Part shown: piece after piece, positions 1 through 11,300 of the stretch
How the letters are laid out: each line of letters starts with the position of its first letter
Numbering within the stretch: position 1 is the first letter of the stretch
From: Apostichopus japonicus
Taxonomy: Eukaryota; Echinodermata; Holothuroidea; Aspidochirotida; Stichopodidae
Assembly: GCF_037975245.1 (NCBI RefSeq)
Contig: NC_092562.1
Span: 24,923,054 to 24,987,053, forward strand
DNA length: 64,000 nt
Direction of reading: 5' to 3'
Notes under the pieces: generated by a model
The model's database searches: none
The model's input: the letters and a program-made list of their open reading frames with translations, nothing else
What the model was told of the DNA's origin: nothing
Made by a program: the position numbers and the translations under genes

Positions 1-630
1 TTTTTGGGTAGAAGCAGATAAGGCGGTGAGTAGGGGTACACTAATGAATTTTGTCCAAGCCCAACTTTTGTGGTTTGGAACATTTAATGGGGATTCATTT
101 TGGACGAAATATTACCTTCTCTTTTGGTTATTTTGTTTTAATAACATGCATACACACACAACGTTAATGCGTTCGTACCTTGGCCTAAGCATTTATCAAT
201 GAACATGTATTAACTATACCCCTGACGATGCGCACAGAAAAGTTGCCAGCGGGTGGTAGTTTGCTCATCCTTGCCTAGTACATATCCACGAAGAAAACAC
301 AGAGACGCCAATTTAGTAATTTGTAAAAGTGACACCGTCACCTCCCCTCTCCCTTGCTTTAAGAAGCAAAATGATATCAATGCAACAGGGACCATTCGCT
401 GACACAGGTCAATACCCTATAAATGAAAGCCCGTTACGCCACTTGACCTTTGTCACTTCTATTGTACCCTCATTGCACTATAATGAAATGAAGAAATGAC
501 AAAGACATTTCTGAACTTTTTAGTTAAGAAAATCAATAATAACGAAAATCCAAATTCAAAGTGTTTCATTTTTGCCTGAAAAGAGAACGTCTTAACATTG
601 TCGAATAGTACTCTGGTTCATCAGTCTTTG
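1..630. other. 3' flank of the minus-strand gene
   Basis: AT-rich, downstream of the TAA stop. It probably holds the 3' UTR and the polyadenylation site, but I find only ATTAAA-type hexamers (reverse complement at 83-88 and 137-142). Nothing else recognised. Confidence 0.4.
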
Positions 631-2471
631 TTATTTGAAACTGATACACCTTTGGCGGATGAAATTATAAACAAACTTCATTTTGGAACCTCTTTCTTGT
701 TCACGGAATGATGTTGAATTACCCCAAAGTGCTGAAGCCAAAGCCCGATCTTTAGTTAGTTTTGACATACTATTGTGCGCGAAATGAATTGCTACAGGGA
801 ATGAAAGGGTTTTCTGACTTTTCAAGCACATAGGTTTAGAAGGCTGAGTCATTACATTATCACAACTGAATGGTAAGCTGAATATTCTGTCCAATGAGGC
901 AACTAGCCATTCACTCCTGATTTGACCATCTGCCATGAGCTTTCGGAGACACAACATATCAGAAACGTGTGGTGAGCCATTATCTGTAAATTCGGGAAGG
1001 GACTCCCATGGAATATCTGCCATGAGAGTAGCGACACGTGTATATTCACTTGCATTGCCAGACACAAGTGCTGGAACAAAACGTTGATAAACTGTAAGAG
1101 CACCATTGTGACAACGTTCTGTACTGGCCGGGAAGTTGATTGGCAGCACGTCAAAATCTGACATCCACCCTCCACCTACTGCTGCCATGGCAAGGTATCT
1201 CAAGAAGCAGGCAATTTCATACTCAGCGTTGCCTCTTGTTGGGAAAGCAGCAAACTTTTCGCGCAAAGCTTGATACGATGGATGCCGTTTCGCGTCATCT
1301 TCATTGATAATTCTAGGTGTCCAACCGGCAGATGACCATGCATTATTCCAAGTTTCCAAAGTGTTTTCTTTATCTTTCTTAAATGTGTCTTTATCGTTCG
1401 ACAAACTTTGAAAATATGTATAAATGACACAGTTATCGCATTTAATGTCCTTTAGGGTGCCATTATTATATGGTACAGCATCAGGTTTGATTTTTGGAAC
1501 GGCTTCGATATTTGACAGTGAGAATCTCGTTTTACAGTGTTTATATCTTTCAGTGAATATTTCGGGCGTCCAACTTAAAGGAGGTAATACATTCGTTGCT
1601 GTTATATCGCGAGAGTATCCTAAAACACACATATCCATTGCATATAGATCTAACATTTTCTCCCAGGACGTACTTGTATACATTTCTGTGCAATCGTCAT
1701 TGCCATCCAATGCAGAAAGTTTCATCTTTAGTGATGATACATCTGACTTTATAAGATTACTAAGAACATCCATGCTTTCGTTCCAAGACTCATATACTAA
1801 ATGTTGATCGAGTCCAAACTTTTCATCGTCATGAAATAGCATCCCTACTTGTGACTTGAGATGTTCCTCCTCCTCAATGGAGATATGTTCCAACGTTTTC
1901 TCAACAAACGCAGGGAAGTTCGAGCTTGTCTCGTTGTCCATTTTGCCTTCCATCCATTTTATGTTTCTGTTTGAGAGAAGTCTCCAGACAGAAATGAGAC
2001 GAGAGCACGGATGGCGTAGAACCCCAATCTTCACATAACCATGAAATATACTTTTATCGAATGATCTGATTGGATGATGTCCTCCTAGATAATGACCGTT
2101 TACCTCTTTGCGCCTATCATCAAAAAGGAAAGACCTCTCCAAATGTTCCCCGCCGCTCTTCGATATGTGTATGAAGATGAGTTTGTTTACTTCTGAGATC
2201 TGACTGTACCAGAGGAGTTCCGGGATTGATAATTGACTGACGAGTTCTCTTTCTCGTAATTGGCAAAAAGGAGGGTAGGGTAATTTAACCCAACCTGCTA
2301 GGCAAGACCATTCGTTGCTTTCATCATCCTTCGTGCAAAACTGGGATACTGATGTGCCTTTCTGAGAATCTTTTTGGAGAGTCTGGAGCGTCCAACCGAT
2401 TGGACACACTTCCATCAATAGTTCGTGATCTGTAACGTTTTGGCTACCATGGTTGTCCGCAAAGCGACTAC
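631..2471 (-). CDS. Exon 2 of the sulfotransferase/glycosyltransferase gene
   Basis: Single large exon carrying both catalytic-type domains and the TAA stop at 633-631. The open frame continues upstream of the acceptor to an ATG at 2565, but that extension (31 residues) has no anchor and overlaps the polypyrimidine tract, so it is read as intron. Confidence 0.85.
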
Positions 2472-3323
2472 CTGAAAGTAAAACACCAAAACATGAATGG
2501 AACGGCACTATTGATCTTCGAATAACTTGCAGAGGCAATCTATTGAAAGCCGTCGTTGTCATCATCTATAGATGACTGCAACGACGATGATGCCGGCGGT
2601 GATGATCATGATAGTGGTAATTGTCATGATCATAATTCACCATTTTTTATATAGAACAAAAACAGAACAAATTGAGCACTAGTAATGATTGTGTATGACT
2701 GTTTTAGTTTCGAAACTATTCTCAACTTGACCTATTTCCGAATAGTCGATCCACACACAGTTCAAGCAAAGCTGTCAACCAAGTGTCTCTTAAACTGACT
2801 AGGAGTTATTCAGACAGAGTCGACAATAAAATAGAAAAATTGTTGTGCAGTCTAATTGCCCTGATATTACACATGTAGGCTACATTAATGCCTCGTGCAG
2901 AAATGTAAGTATATGATATCATGACATTGGTAATGTTACTGATTATTCTAATAACACAAACATCTTTCTCTTGGTTTAAATTCAAACGACGGAGCATCCA
3001 ATATGGGTGAAAATTCCTTCTGGGAGCACAGTACGTTATGTTACATAACTTGTTGTTGTTTATAACTTGTTGTTGTTTAACATGGGACAAAAAGGATAAG
3101 TTTACAAAAAGAATGAAAACTAACCGTTTAAAAAGTTCAGATTTCCATCGTCTCCTTGAATTCCCCGACTAAGTTTGTACTGTCTTACCATACTATCACT
3201 AATTTTTGATATATGTGAAAGTGGGTAATTTTTCAAGCTTAAAATGATCACTGCGAGGAACAGAGTCGCAAAAATGAAACAAAAACGACGTCCACGAAAA
3301 TGGTTCAAACGCAAACGAGACAT
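631..3323 (-). CDS. Two-exon type II membrane protein with sulfotransferase-like plus glycosyltransferase-like domains
   Basis: Spliced product of 679 residues: exon 1 (3323-3125) and exon 2 (2471-631) join in phase 1 (a final G joins GT to make a Gly codon), with a GTTAGT donor and a TTTACTTTCAG acceptor. Residues 1-13 are basic and 14-31 are hydrophobic, a typical Golgi signal anchor. Residues about 160-355 look like a PAPS-dependent sulfotransferase: FIHISKSGGEHLE (K171-G174 region) resembles the 5'-phosphosulfate loop HIPKTGGTS, and GVLRHPCSRLISVW (about 217-229) resembles the 3'-phosphate motif. Residues about 413-675 look like a glycosyltransferase, with CFLRYLAMAAVGGGWMSDFD ending at about 507 and a DFD that fits a metal-binding DXD. 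Several N-X-S/T sites suit a luminal protein. Inferred role: a Golgi enzyme acting on glycans. Substrate and activity are unknown. Either domain could be inactive: the sulfotransferase loop has EH where family members usually have T/S. No AATAAA is seen downstream on the minus strand; ATTAAA variants lie near 83-88 and 137-142. Confidence 0.82.
2472..3124 (-). other. Intron of the sulfotransferase/glycosyltransferase gene
   Basis: 653-bp GT-AG intron. It contains a duplicated TATAACTTGTTGTTGTTTA stretch near 3045-3080. No exon or RNA gene is seen. Confidence 0.75.
3125..3323 (-). CDS. Exon 1 of the sulfotransferase/glycosyltransferase gene (signal anchor)
   Basis: Encodes residues 1-66 and the first base of codon 67. 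The start is the only ATG that puts a short basic tail (MSRLRLNHFRGRR) ahead of a hydrophobic stretch of about 17 residues (FCFIFATLFLAVIILSL). The GTTAGT donor begins at 3124 reading down. Further 5' noncoding exons cannot be excluded. Confidence 0.8.
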
Positions 3324-3421
3324 TGTCTATTATAGTTGACCTCTTAGGATGTTTAAGAAATGTTGATCAATATTTAAAACAACGAGGAAGAAGAAAACAA
3401 TAAATATAATAGAATGATGTA

Positions 3422-3438
3422 TGAGTCACTATATATAG
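3422..3438 (-). promoter_or_regulatory. Candidate TATA element with adjacent AP-1 site
   Basis: On the minus strand GCTATATATAGTGACTCAT lies about 100 bp upstream of the exon 1 ATG. It combines a TATATATA core and a perfect AP-1 consensus (TGACTCA, 3422-3428). Position suits a promoter; no transcript start is visible. Confidence 0.3.
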
Positions 3439-4129
3439 CGTTGCCCATTTGGTCTGCAAAGTTCAGCTTTGTAAATATTCCAGGCGACCCCGGTTAGGCT
3501 AGCGAGAGCGTTACTTAAAGTGTAAAGACTTGAGGCAAGAATCACTAATTGGAACAGACCACTGATTTCCAATTGCCAATGAGGTGTATCTACAGCTTGT
3601 TGCGATGTCCAGAAGTGGTAAACAAGCCTCGTAAAATTCATCCAACGGACCAATAAATGCGTTTAGAGAAACTCTCGGTGTATAATAGAGTTGAGGTGGG
3701 CCACTCCCTTTACAACCGCAGCAGCGTTGCTCAATGATCTCTCTGACGTCAACATTTGCTCAGATGTTCATGATAACAACAATAACCCATTTACCCAACT
3801 TTCCGTACATAAAAGTCGTTACTAATAGAGCTTGCCTGCCAAGAATGAAGATTGTGAGAGAACTGAATGGCCTTAATTAAGTCAGTAGGTTTCGCTCCAG
3901 TGAAATTGTCAATGGGTTCTTATACGCTTCTTTAGACATGCACATAGGCTTATCTCACAATTCAATCTCACCACGTGCTTTAGTTACCAGGACTATACCT
4001 GAGAGCTTGCCAGTGTTGCTTTAGCCGTCTTATAGGACTTAGTCCTAGTCTTATCCTCTCTATTCATACCAGTACTGAATAGCTGCTGCTCTCTGCCTAG
4101 TATGTAGTTTTAGTGTTTTATGTTGTACT
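3439..4129. other. Intergenic, 5' side of the minus-strand gene
   Basis: Upstream region with no coding signal apart from the CRE-like site. No repeats recognised. Confidence 0.4.
3744..3751. promoter_or_regulatory. Full palindromic CRE (TGACGTCA)
   Basis: Exact cAMP-response-element consensus about 420 bp upstream of the minus-strand ATG. An 8-bp match can occur by chance. Confidence 0.25.
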
Positions 4130-4315
4130 CAGGGGCGGACTGGGTCTTAAAACCGGCCCGGGCATTTTTCAACTAGAACGGCCCATTTTTCATTGATATG
4201 TTACTTACTAGTGATCGCTGACTACTGTGAAAATGGGCTGTAAATTTTAACAGGCTCCCCAGCCCACCGGCCCACCGGGCATTGTCCAATTGCCCGTGTG
4301 GCCAGTCCGTCACTG
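4130..4315. mobile_element. Short hAT-like MITE with 8-bp target duplication
   Basis: 186-bp element. The left end CAGGGGCGGACTGGG matches the reverse complement of the right end, CAGTGACGGACTGGC. It is flanked by GTTGTACT (4122-4129) and GTGATACT (4316-4323), an 8-bp duplication with 6 of 8 bases kept. Rich in CCGGCCC/GGGCAT near both ends. No coding capacity. Confidence 0.7.
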
Positions 4316-5315
4316 GTGATACTTGTGGGTTACTTTATAAAGTATTACCTTACAGTGGCATAACTGTCTTGAATTGCTTTTAGCAGACTTGTTTTAAATA
4401 TCGCAGTTACTTGAAACAAGTCAATCGATTTTAGCCTTAATTAACATTTAAAGAGTATAGAAGGAGAATCACGTTTCACTTACACAGCGTGAAAAGCAAA
4501 ATTGTTGCACAGTTCGACATATAGGCCTACCAAAGAATTCGCAAGCATAATTTACAATGAAATACGTTACGAAAAGCCTACTAGAGCAAAACTTAAGACA
4601 GACATATTTGTATTTTTCGTCTTATAATTCTGCAATAATAAGTCACAGTATAAATCTTATTAAAGCAGGCATAATTGCACATGCTTAATTTCCAATATGT
4701 CTCACGAAGAACTTGACTATTGTGAATCTTACCCAGTGGGGGAGTCGATTCGTGTTGGTGTAACCCCATCAATTTATTGGGGAAAAAGGCATTAATTCTT
4801 GATACACTTCAAAAGAAGCCGTGCAGTAAAGTGCAGTAAAGAACCTGCTTATCCAGGAAAAACTCCGTTTTGCGGAGCAATGTGATTTTACTTGCAATGA
4901 ACAATTTGATTTTGTCGATTCCGATTATGAAGTCTCAAGCATTTTCAATGCTAAAATCCAGCAACCCTTGAAATAATAGGGGCGGGGGGGGGGGGAGATT
5001 TCCTGGGTAAATATTAGTTTTCTAGCTCAATTGATTGGCATTTATAGCTAACTTTCATGACGTGGAATATTGACCTTTATTCTACATGTCCCTATCCTAA
5101 TTAAACGAAGTACTTCCGAAGTGAAGCTTGATTTAGATTAATTATATCGAATCAATAGTATACTTGCATGACTGAGCGATAACGCCCCAACCAAGCGTTC
5201 GTTCCCTACCCTTTTAGGTTTCGATGTTAACCCTTGTTTGAACAATGAGGATACTACAGCAACGCCCTCTCACCTTATCCTTGCATGAAAGTATGTATAT
5301 TTGTATGTGTATATG
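4316..5315. other. Intergenic AT-rich DNA
   Basis: No gene seen. A G-run lies at 4981-4996. Nothing else supported. Confidence 0.4.
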
Positions 5316-5575
5316 TATTTTAGATCCTCCTGCAAGCAGGAACTCGTGAAGAAGCCATCATTGGCTTATCAAAGCCGCAAGCTCACTGCATGAAGTCAGT
5401 CTCTCAGATTCATATTTAACGTCCACAGTTATAAATTGTCAATTGTCAACAACTTTGAAACTGAGTGGACGACATACAATGTCATACATTAATCTTGGAG
5501 TGACTCGAACTCGGGACCTTACAGTGATTGAAAGGCACCGGCGTTAACCACGTACGTACTGAGCTAACACACCTT
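5316..5575 (-). repeat. tRNA-derived SINE
   Basis: Read on the minus strand, 5575-5495 resembles a tRNA: GGTGTGTTAGCTCAGTACG (A-box type) and then GAGTTCGAGTCACTCC (B-box type), followed by about 180 bp of unrelated body. The anticodon arm pairs poorly, so this is a SINE head and not a working tRNA gene. The family is not identified. Confidence 0.65.
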
Positions 5576-5734
5576 AATGATTCGATAGAAACTAAATCCA
5601 ACTCCACTGTAAGTTCGTTTTATTAGGATATATGTGGTATCCACTTAGAATTTCTTCAATGGACCCGCGGGGCCCTAACAACTCATTGTGAGGAGTAATT
5701 TGATGACGGATGACTCGTATCCATCGCGACTGGT

Positions 5735-7262
5735 CATATTACGTCTCGGGGGGGGGGCATGTCCCCCCAATATTTTAGGTGGGGGATATAGTATTTAATA
5801 TCCCCCCCCCCCCCCCAATATTTGGTGGCATAGTTTTTTGTGGCTATAAGAGCATATTTTTTTATGATATCGCTAATAATTTCCAAAATAAATGATTAGA
5901 TGCAACTTACAAGGCCTGGGAAGTGCCATTTCCAGCGATCTGGGAGGCATTTTCGGCCAAAATTTTCTTTTACGCTTCGCGCCAACTCATGGTGGCGCCA
6001 CGCTCAGATAGTTTGCCTACAAGCTTCGTCCCTCCCTTGGCAAATTCCTCGCTACGCGCATGTCTAACCGTGTCACAATTTGTTACTAAATATCACCAAA
6101 AAACGACAAAGACTTTCACAGAGAGTTGTTTTTACTTATTTTCGAAATGAATTAGCTGGACGGACAATGGTGCAGATCATGGTGGGGACAGCGGGACGCG
6201 TTCCCACCAACTTTTTCAGAGGTGGGGACATGATATACCGTGTCCCCACCAATTTGTCTTGACCAATTTCCCTGTATTGAACTTTGGCGCAGTTTGGTCC
6301 AGCATTGTGCAAATGACATGCAGCAGTTCCCACTTTATTACAATTATCCACAGCTGTTAAATTTTGGAAGGAAATCGCATTTGCGGCAGTCTATAATTGT
6401 TTTCTGGGAGAGGACCCGGACCCATCGTATACAAAAGTCTACTTGGATTATTTGTCCCCTGATTTTTATTTCTGCAGACGCCCATGTGTTTCCCCCAACT
6501 TAAATTTCTAAGCCATGGGATCTCCAATTTAAGGAGGTTTTGGAGCATTATTGGGTCTGGGAAGTGTTATTTCCGGCGATCTGGGAGGTATATTTGCCAA
6601 AAAAAATCTTGTACGCTACGCGCGAACCAATGGTCGCGCTCCGCTTAGATAGTATCAGAGAACAGATACGCGTTCCCACCATTAACCAAGACATATCTGC
6701 ACCCATGAGACGGACCGCATCCGTAATGAAATTTGGTATATATACAAAATATCATGAAGCGCGCGAACAATTTTGGGGATGTAGTTGCTACGCACCTGCA
6801 CCCAAGCAAATGTCCCCCCCCCCTCCCAATATTTGAAACAAAATATTTGAGACAAAATGAGGTGAAATCATACTAGTTGCTTATGTAGGAATCCTCCGAA
6901 TTAGAGTTTTTTTCTTGTTAATATCTTAACAATTTTTTTCCATTCGAAGTAGCTTGAGTTTGACCCACAGACATTCATTAAAAGTCATGGTCGTAGGCAG
7001 GATTTGCAAAGTTGTATGCACGACTATCTGAGCGGAGCGCCACCATCGGTTGGCGCGGAGCGTACAAGAAAACTTTTGGTTTTACAAACCCCTCAGATGG
7101 CCGGAAACGGCCCTTCCCGAGTGTTCATTCTGGTTCCCTGGCCTCTTGCTAACTTGAGACACCTCAATTTTTATGTAGAAAAAGGGCACATTTTTAACCT
7201 GAGGAAAAGTGGGGGGGGGGGCACGTGCCCCCTGTGCCCCCCGGTTCCGCCGCCCTTGCATC
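5735..7262. repeat. Cluster of G/C-run transposon-like repeats, with one inverted copy
   Basis: A block of about 100 bp (CTGGGAAGTGCCATTTCC ... TACGCTTCGCGCCAA ... GCTCAGATAGT) occurs at about 5917-6020 and 6557-6650 in direct orientation and inverted at about 7020-7130. Copies are separated by G-run stretches such as TGTCCCCCCAATATT and GTTCCCACCAA. The last unit ends at 7262 in CCGGTTCCGCCGCCCTTGCA. Looks like nested copies of one nonautonomous DNA element. No transposase frame. Confidence 0.55.
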
Positions 7263-8229
7263 ACGCTAAAAGTTGGAAACCATACCGATGACCAAGTCTC
7301 AGCCCTTCAGCAGCCTAATATACAGTTTAGGATCGTGGGGCCCCAATTAGTTCGAGGGATTACTTGGATATCCCCCACCCGTCTATCCCCCCCCACCCGT
7401 CCTTCGTGCAAAGTGACGTCAACATCATCCATATTTCTCAACTGATCTGATGTCAAATCTATTTATTATATATCTGTCCGAGTAAGGTTGTCAATATCAC
7501 CAAGATGAACATTGCGAACTGCATAATCAACCTTTTTCTGAATTTTATAGCACAGTGTGTCCCAATGATAATTTTGTTTGTCTGGTCAAACGCGAAAGCG
7601 AATTACAGTGTTGTCTCTCCTTTTGTTGGCATTTTTCGAAATAATGTGACAATAAAATTTGTCTTTGAAAAATTAAGCATGGTTCTTTTTGGATAATGTT
7701 ACTGGTATGCAGCTTCTGTATATATTGAAGACATGGAATTCTGTCCGTCAACAGTTCCAAACTATAATCCTTTATGGAAAATATGGCGCTTTGATTGCTA
7801 CGTGAAATAGTGACGTATATTCAATATTTTAGCCTTTGTTTTGGGGTTCTTAATCCCTTTGCCACTTACTATAATACAATGCAAGAAAATGATTACTTAT
7901 TTATTATCTCACATTTACTGGTCTATAAATAGATTGATTTCGCTCGGAACCTACGTAGGTACGTGTCGGTCATGTGACCTACCACTGCACTACTGTGCAA
8001 TATACACCGTCTAGCGATATGTATTCAAGCTGAACGATAGGATAGGCTACGTTAACAGCAAACCAGATACACTATAAACCTACATGTATGTACTAGCACT
8101 GTGATGGGGAGTTATCACGAAAAATGTTCTTTACCTAAAATGAGGTTTTATCTATTATAAGATCATATTTCAGCAATTCGCATCATTTACTTTTCGTTCG
8201 AAATTTTATAAGAAAATCGTGCTTTCACG
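7263..8229. other. 5' flank and 5' UTR region of AP3D1
   Basis: Holds a CRE-type TGACGTCA (7414-7421) and a TATAAATA (7924-7931). ATG triplets lie between the TATA-like site and the true start, so if that site is used the leader has upstream ATGs. The transcript start cannot be seen. Confidence 0.35.
7924..7931 (+). promoter_or_regulatory. Candidate TATA box for AP3D1
   Basis: TATAAATA about 300 bp upstream of the start codon. AP-3 subunit genes are housekeeping and often lack a TATA box, so this may be chance. Confidence 0.2.
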
Positions 8230-8325
8230 ATGGCTTTGAAGAAAGTCAAGGGAAGTTTAGAACGCGTGTTCGAGAAAAATTTACAAGATCTTGTTCGAGG
8301 CATTCGGAGTAATAAAGAAAATGAG
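8230..8325 (+). CDS. AP3D1: AP3D1 exon 1
   Basis: Residues 1-32, opening [20 protein letters not shown]. 96 bp, ends in phase 0 at GAG|GTTTGT. Strong Kozak context (CACGATGG). Confidence 0.95.
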
Positions 8326-11300
8326 GTTTGTATTGACGTAACGTTATGTATTAAGCTTAGCCTATATAGAAGTAAAACCTAGCCATGGGAACTAACTGTG
8401 TAGTAGCCTTACAGTTACACTAACAGTTAAACTAACTTACAACAAACTCGTCGTTAATGGAAAACTGGTATGCTATGGCAAAGGTGCCAAGCATTTACGC
8501 AATAAGTGTGAGACCTACAGTAGTTACTTAGACCGCTAGATAGTGAATGCGCAGGAAATATAGCCCTGTTAGTGTTACTTGTTAGTGTTACTATGTTATT
8601 GTTAGGCCTTACACTAAGTTACACCTGATCTCAAGCTGTATCAGTACATAATGCAGGACCACTGAGAGATGTACCCTAGCATCAGCACACCCATGTGCAT
8701 GTGACTATTTTTCCTACTCTACTGCTAACTTATATTTCCCTACTCTGCATCTGAGCATCCTTGCATCCAGGCTAGCCTAGCTTCTTATAAATAAATGAAC
8801 AGCAAAAATGATAACAGCACAATGTTGGACAGTGTAGTCAAGATTTCCCAATCGGCACCTGAGCATCTGTTACATCAACTTAAGAAAATGAGCCCTGGAC
8901 TTAGCCTAGCCTAGACTTTTTTATTCTTACACATGAACAAAAGGATTAAAGGAAAGTTCTCAGAAACCGTGCTCGCAATTTTAGTCACAATACCAATGAG
9001 TAATTATGTGTCCCCAACCCACTCACAAGGGCAATGTCAATGGCTATTTTCGCACACTTCAGGGTATACGTGTCACACAGACAACCACGGCCCAACGCGG
9101 GACAGTTGCTGTAATATTGACTTTTATAATCAGTCTCGCGGGAAATGTTTTGTACAATATTGCCATTCCACATTTTTTTTTATAATTTATATTTTACAGT
9201 ATGCTACTTTAGTCAGTAAACACTTTTTTTCTGTATGAATTTGACTTCAGTTCAGTGTTCCCTCTAAGGGGATTCCCTTAAACTTACTCAGTAATCCCGC
9301 AAAGAAAACATTTGTCTGCTGGAAACCCCCCCGCATCATTTTCTTGCATTTGCGATATAGTTATACTCAATGCACAACCTATTCACTTGAGCGTATAAAA
9401 ATAAAAACTCTGACAAACAGTAGAGAAATTACCAATTATGTAACGTGGTACATCTTTCCAATTTTACAAAAGATTGAGTAAATATATAAAAATACATAAA
9501 AAAATATGTAACCACAAAAACACCACTACAGCTTTTTCTACAAGAACATGGAAACAATATTGAGCATTACTTAACCATGCCAAGTGGACTAAAACTAGTG
9601 TTTGCACGGGTTATCCGGGTACCCGGGTACCCGCCCGACGTGATACTACCCGGTTCCTAATTTATTACCCGAATCCTAAGCAAAGTGTGATTTAAAAAAA
9701 AAAAAAAAAATGGCAAACCGACGGTTAGGCAGATTTCCCATTGACTTAGTGTGGTGTTAGGCTACCATGTGTTCGAAGAAAACAACAATAACGAAAGCTT
9801 TCCATAGATATCTTATAACTGCGTCACAATTTCAGCTAATAAACAGATGGCTAGGCTAGACTACTCCCATTGACTTAGTGTGGTGTTAGGCAACCATGTG
9901 GTCGAACGTAACAGCAATAACGAAAGTATTCCATGGATGTCTTATATAACTGCGTCACATCTCCAGAAAATAAGCAGATGGTTAGGCTTAGCTAGATTTC
10001 TCATTGACTTAGTGTGGTGTTAGGCTACCATGTGGAAGAAATTATTATTTATTCATTCGTTTATTTCAAAGAAGGAAAGGCTGACAAGGAATTTTACGCG
10101 ATGTTTATGGATTATAGACGGGATAACTAAAAAATAGTAATCGCAAGTGGCTTTTTACTAATCGTTTATTCCAAATGCGATCAAATTGCGCGAATCGCGC
10201 AATCTCGCGGCTAATGAGAACCATGGGCCTGCATAATAGATAGTAGTAGTATTAAAAACTGTTTAAGAGCTAAATTGGATATTTATATGGTTTGATCCAA
10301 TAAACGTGCACGAGCTAGCATAAGCAGCGGGCAGTTCGATGTTAGTAGTAATGCTAATTATAATTAAATAATTTATTTATTAACAAGTTAATGAAAGAAA
10401 CAGAAGCAAATAAAAATTATTGAGGGAGGTTTAATACCTTATCTTACACCTACGTATTTGAACATGAAAACATTGTCAGTAGAGAATATAATGCATTTAT
10501 TACTGCATCCAATATGTAATTTCTTGAAAATCGTGATACACGAGGGTAAACAAAATTTTTCCGGGTACCCGGATACCCGACGGGTAACGGCCCTCGGGTA
10601 CCCGGTTCCCGATTTTTGGACCCGTGTAAACACTAACTAAAACATTTGATTTCAAGGTTTACTTTCATAAAGATGGCCGTAGCTAGGGACCTTGATGTCG
10701 TGCTATGCGTGTATGGTATGGACTGTGCCTCGTGTTTTCATGGGGAATAGACAGTTTTTCATGAGGAGTCAGTTGGCTTGAGGTGTGTTTTACTTACCTA
10801 AATGTTACAGGGATATTTGACCTACTTTTCTTGAACGTCTAAGATACAGTAGTCTTTCGCATAACTTTACCGATCCTTTACTGACTGACCTAATTAATTC
10901 TAGAGTGGAGACAAAACAGTTTACTCCATGAAACGTTCCCTGGAAACATGCCAAAAAAAGGTTAGCAAACAGGTGTTAGACGGGGTGAGCTCACAGTTGT
11001 TTGGCAAGGTACCTGGGAAAATTCCCATCACATGTACCGTGAGTATTGGGTAGGGTTAAACACTGCAGTTGTAATATGTACTGTACGTACAGTGCACGCT
11101 ATTCATTGTTAGGCAGTCTAGAAACGGGGCTTTGCCAAACAATGTTTGTTTCATAATATCGGAAGTTTATGATATAACTTTTTATAGATTGTAAGACAGA
11201 TTAAATTTCTTTTCATTTTATAACATAATATACCTACTCTAATTTGTCATCAATTTTAAAATTTTCATAAGTTTTGTGACAATGCAAAAAGTTATCAGTA

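Noticed and set aside
1424-2038. Plus-strand open frames of 127 and 60 codons
   Set aside because: Antisense shadows of the large minus-strand exon.
2566-3090. 94-codon minus-strand frame between the two exons of the sulfotransferase gene
   Set aside because: Lies in the intron, has no recognisable domain, and the exon 1-exon 2 junction is phase-perfect without it.
5495-5575. A functional tRNA gene
   Set aside because: A- and B-box sequences are present but the anticodon arm is degenerate and a SINE body follows.
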